The notes under the pieces: model-generated
What the model was told of the DNA's origin: nothing
Databases searched by the model: none
Seen by the model: only the letters and a program-made list of their open reading frames with translations
Shown here: positions 44,274 through 45,843 of the stretch, in pieces
Position numbering within the stretch: position 1 is the stretch's first letter
Layout of the letters: each line of letters starts with the position of its first letter
Made by a program: the position numbers and the translations under genes
DNA from: Actinomycetota bacterium
GTDB lineage: Bacteria > Actinomycetota > Thermoleophilia > Miltoncostaeales > Miltoncostaeaceae
Length of the DNA: 45,843 nucleotides
Assembly (NCBI GenBank): GCA_963169235.1
Contig: CAUJCX010000054.1
Coordinates: 1 to 45,843 of the forward strand
Direction: 5' to 3'

Positions 44274-45626
44274 CTACGCCTTCTTCGGCGGGTTACCGTC
44301 CTCGCCCACCAGCTCCGGGTGCCACTTGCGGAAATGGTCGCGGTGCTGCGGACTGACGGCGCCTTCGGGGTGGTACTCGTCGTAGTAGTCGCAGTCGACG
44401 TGCTGGCCCTGCACGGTCAGGCGCTGGTACGCCGCGTCGATGTACGACGGGAAGCGGCCGTACGTGTCCCACACGTACTGGCAGTAGTCCTTCACCATCT
44501 CCACCGTCTCGTCGTGCGGGCGCGGCACGGCGTTGACGTAGCGCGAGTTGTCCTTGAACGGCTTCGGCACGTCATCGTCGAACGACGCCCACTTGTCGAC
44601 CATGAACGCGTCGACGGCCTTGCGCATGTCGCCGTGGTAGGGCGCCGTGTACGTCTCGAAGCACCCGTCGCGGCCCACCGCGAAGCCGTTGCCCTGCTTG
44701 TCGGTCTCGAACCGGAAGCCGAGGCCGGGCACGTCGCCGCCGCCCATCATGAACTTCGGCAGGTAGCCGGTGAACGTCCAGCCGCCCAGGCCCAGGGCCT
44801 GGAGGGCAAGGTTGATGTTCTGGCAGATGAACGCCTGCTCGACCACCAGCATCGACAGCACGCGGGTCTCCAGCTCGACCATGCCCATCTTGCGGGCGGG
44901 GTCCACGCGGCCCTCGTCCACCCACTTCTGCAGGCCCGCCGACTGCCAGCCCTTCTGCTCGTCGACGATGGAGAACTTGTAGCTGCGCGCCAGGTAGATG
45001 AACAGCACGTTGATGTACTCGAGCGTCATGTTCGTGATCGGCACGAACAGGCTGGTACCCGGCTTGTTGGCGTTCCAGTGGTTGAAGTCGAACAGGCCCG
45101 GAAGCTTGTCGGGCAGCTTCGCGCGGCCCTCCTCCAGGCGCACCTTCGCGCGGCGGAACACGTCGACCACGAAGTCGGCCTGGTAGTCACGCGACTTGCC
45201 GGACAGCGTGGAGATCTCGCCCGGCTCGGGCTGCATGTTGCGGATGTCCAGCCACCACAGGCCCTCGTCGTTCGACCAGAACAGCTCGGTGCCGTGGTTG
45301 TTGCACGCGCTCGGCCACGTGCGGTTGGTCCACTGCACCAGCGTCGACGCGCCGCGGGCGGCGTCCAGGTCGCTGAGCGCCATGCCCATCAGGCCGGTGG
45401 CGGCGATGCAGACCAGCGCCTCCTCCAACTCGGTCAGCGGCACCGGCTGGTACGGGCTGACGTACGGGATGGTGTCCGACTCGACGGTCATGCCCAGGCC
45501 GACGCGCCGGCTCTTGCGGTCGAACACGCTCTGGAAGAACGGGTAGTTCAGGGCATCGAGGAAGCCCTCGGGCGCCCCGGCCAGTACTCCGCCTGCTGCG
45601 GATGGATCGGGCGATACGGAGCTCAC
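44274..45626 (-). CDS. Conserved-looking 450-residue protein of unknown function
   Basis: This is clearly a coding gene by codon use and by GGGGG five bases before GTG 45626. It is soluble, with aromatic-rich segments: ESDTIPYVSPYQPVPLTELE, TLVQWTNRTWPSACNNHGTE, LGLGGWTFTGYLPKFMMGGG and CQYVWDTYGRFPSYIDAAYQ. There is no signal peptide or clear membrane helix. The TELEEALVCIAATG segment and the RTWPSACN region are reminiscent of flavin-binding nitroreductase-fold proteins, weakly. It follows an acyl-CoA ligase gene by 70 bases on the same strand, so it may belong to a fatty-acid or carnitine-type pathway. No function is claimed. Confidence 0.85.
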   Translation of the reverse strand: MSSVSPDPSAAGGVLAGAPEGFLDALNYPFFQSVFDRKSRRVGLGMTVESDTIPYVSPYQPVPLTELEEALVCIAATGLMGMALSDLDAARGASTLVQWTNRTWPSACNNHGTELFWSNDEGLWWLDIRNMQPEPGEISTLSGKSRDYQADFVVDVFRRAKVRLEEGRAKLPDKLPGLFDFNHWNANKPGTSLFVPITNMTLEYINVLFIYLARSYKFSIVDEQKGWQSAGLQKWVDEGRVDPARKMGMVELETRVLSMLVVEQAFICQNINLALQALGLGGWTFTGYLPKFMMGGGDVPGLGFRFETDKQGNGFAVGRDGCFETYTAPYHGDMRKAVDAFMVDKWASFDDDVPKPFKDNSRYVNAVPRPHDETVEMVKDYCQYVWDTYGRFPSYIDAAYQRLTVQGQHVDCDYYDEYHPEGAVSPQHRDHFRKWHPELVGEDGNPPKKA

Positions 45627-45696
45627 GTCTTCCCCCTTCTCGTGATGTCAGATGGTGCGGGCGACGTGAGCGTCGCCCGCACCGGTACGACGGGCC

Positions 45697-45843
45697 CTAC
45701 CTCTTGATCTGGATGCCGGCGGCTTCGCGGTCGAAGGTGTCGGTGGTGATGCCTTGTTCGCGGAGCTTGACTTTCTGGACGCGTTCGGTGGGGGTCTTGG
45801 GCAGGGTGTCGATGTAGCGGATGTAGCGGGGCACCATGAAGTA
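45697..45843 (-). CDS. AMP-binding acyl-CoA ligase, C-terminal fragment (5' end outside window)
   Basis: The last 48 codons and TAG of a gene that enters from the right edge. They read YFMVPRYIRYIDTLPKTPTE followed by RVQKVKLREQG, the C-terminal signature of acyl-CoA or carnitine-CoA ligases, with the catalytic Lys region (PKTPTERVQK). The fragment uses GAA, CAA and AAA codons, whereas nearly all other genes here prefer GAG, CAG and AAG, which may point to a different origin. Substrate cannot be told. Confidence 0.8.
   Translation of the reverse strand, partial: YFMVPRYIRYIDTLPKTPTERVQKVKLREQGITTDTFDREAAGIQIKR

Overview
The window is a stretch of very GC-rich chromosome from what looks like a high-GC actinobacterium. 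The strongest marker is the gene order dnaK-grpE-dnaJ-hspR-clpB with an HspR-type inverted repeat over the dnaK promoter, which is an actinobacterial arrangement. GTG starts are frequent, 4-bp ATGA/GTGA overlaps link many genes, and several genes have a TAnnnT box six bases before the start codon, which suggests leaderless mRNAs. The secreted proteins resemble those of deep-branching actinobacteria such as Thermoleophilia, but that placement is a guess from memory. No tRNA, rRNA, CRISPR array, transposase or phage gene was seen.

Layout. 1-4.8 kb: the end of a secreted protein, a LuxR-type two-component pair, a HAD phosphatase and a quinone-oxidoreductase-like MDR enzyme. 4.8-7.7 kb: lon protease behind a promoter with twin palindromic operators, then an HxlR regulator. 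7.7-10.6 kb: an MMPL exporter divergent from a TetR regulator. 10.6-16.2 kb: a surface-sugar operon (DegT aminotransferase, DUF354 protein with no standard start codon, CapD-type dehydratase, small Cys/His protein) next to an orphan PhoR-like kinase. 16.3-23.5 kb: a phosphodiester glycosidase, small membrane and hypothetical proteins, a PPK2-type polyphosphate kinase with a basic KG tail, and a VapBC toxin-antitoxin pair. 23.5-30.3 kb: the heat-shock operon. 30.4-33.3 kb: glucose-6-phosphate dehydrogenase, a PaaI-like thioesterase and a secreted protein whose signal peptide is one base out of frame with its body. 33.4-36.1 kb: lutABC for L-lactate oxidation. 36.1-39.9 kb: a YjbR protein, a SAM methyltransferase, an MFS exporter and an FkbM methyltransferase with an extra C-terminal domain. 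39.9-41.4 kb: a decaying segment with a Phd-like antitoxin remnant, a secreted protein and a degraded second copy of the FkbM C-terminal region. 41.4-45.8 kb: a DUF4386 membrane protein and divergent TetR gene with twin operators, a RibD-like reductase, a 41-codon membrane mini-gene overlapping a NUDIX gene, an unrecognised 450-residue protein, and the last 48 codons of an acyl-CoA ligase.

How the genes work together. Two proteostasis units, lon and the DnaK/ClpB operon, have visible operator architecture. ClpB works with the DnaK system to disaggregate proteins, HspR is the operon's own repressor, and Lon removes damaged proteins. The sugar operon probably makes an aminated, dideoxygenated nucleotide sugar for surface glycan. 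LutABC feeds lactate carbon into pyruvate, and glucose-6-phosphate dehydrogenase supplies NADPH. The two TetR units (MMPL and DUF4386) share a 10-base promoter element. No wholly new multi-gene system is evident. The best leads are regulatory (lon and TetR operators, leaderless promoters) and evolutionary (the FkbM relic, the frameshifted secreted gene, the non-canonical DUF354 start).
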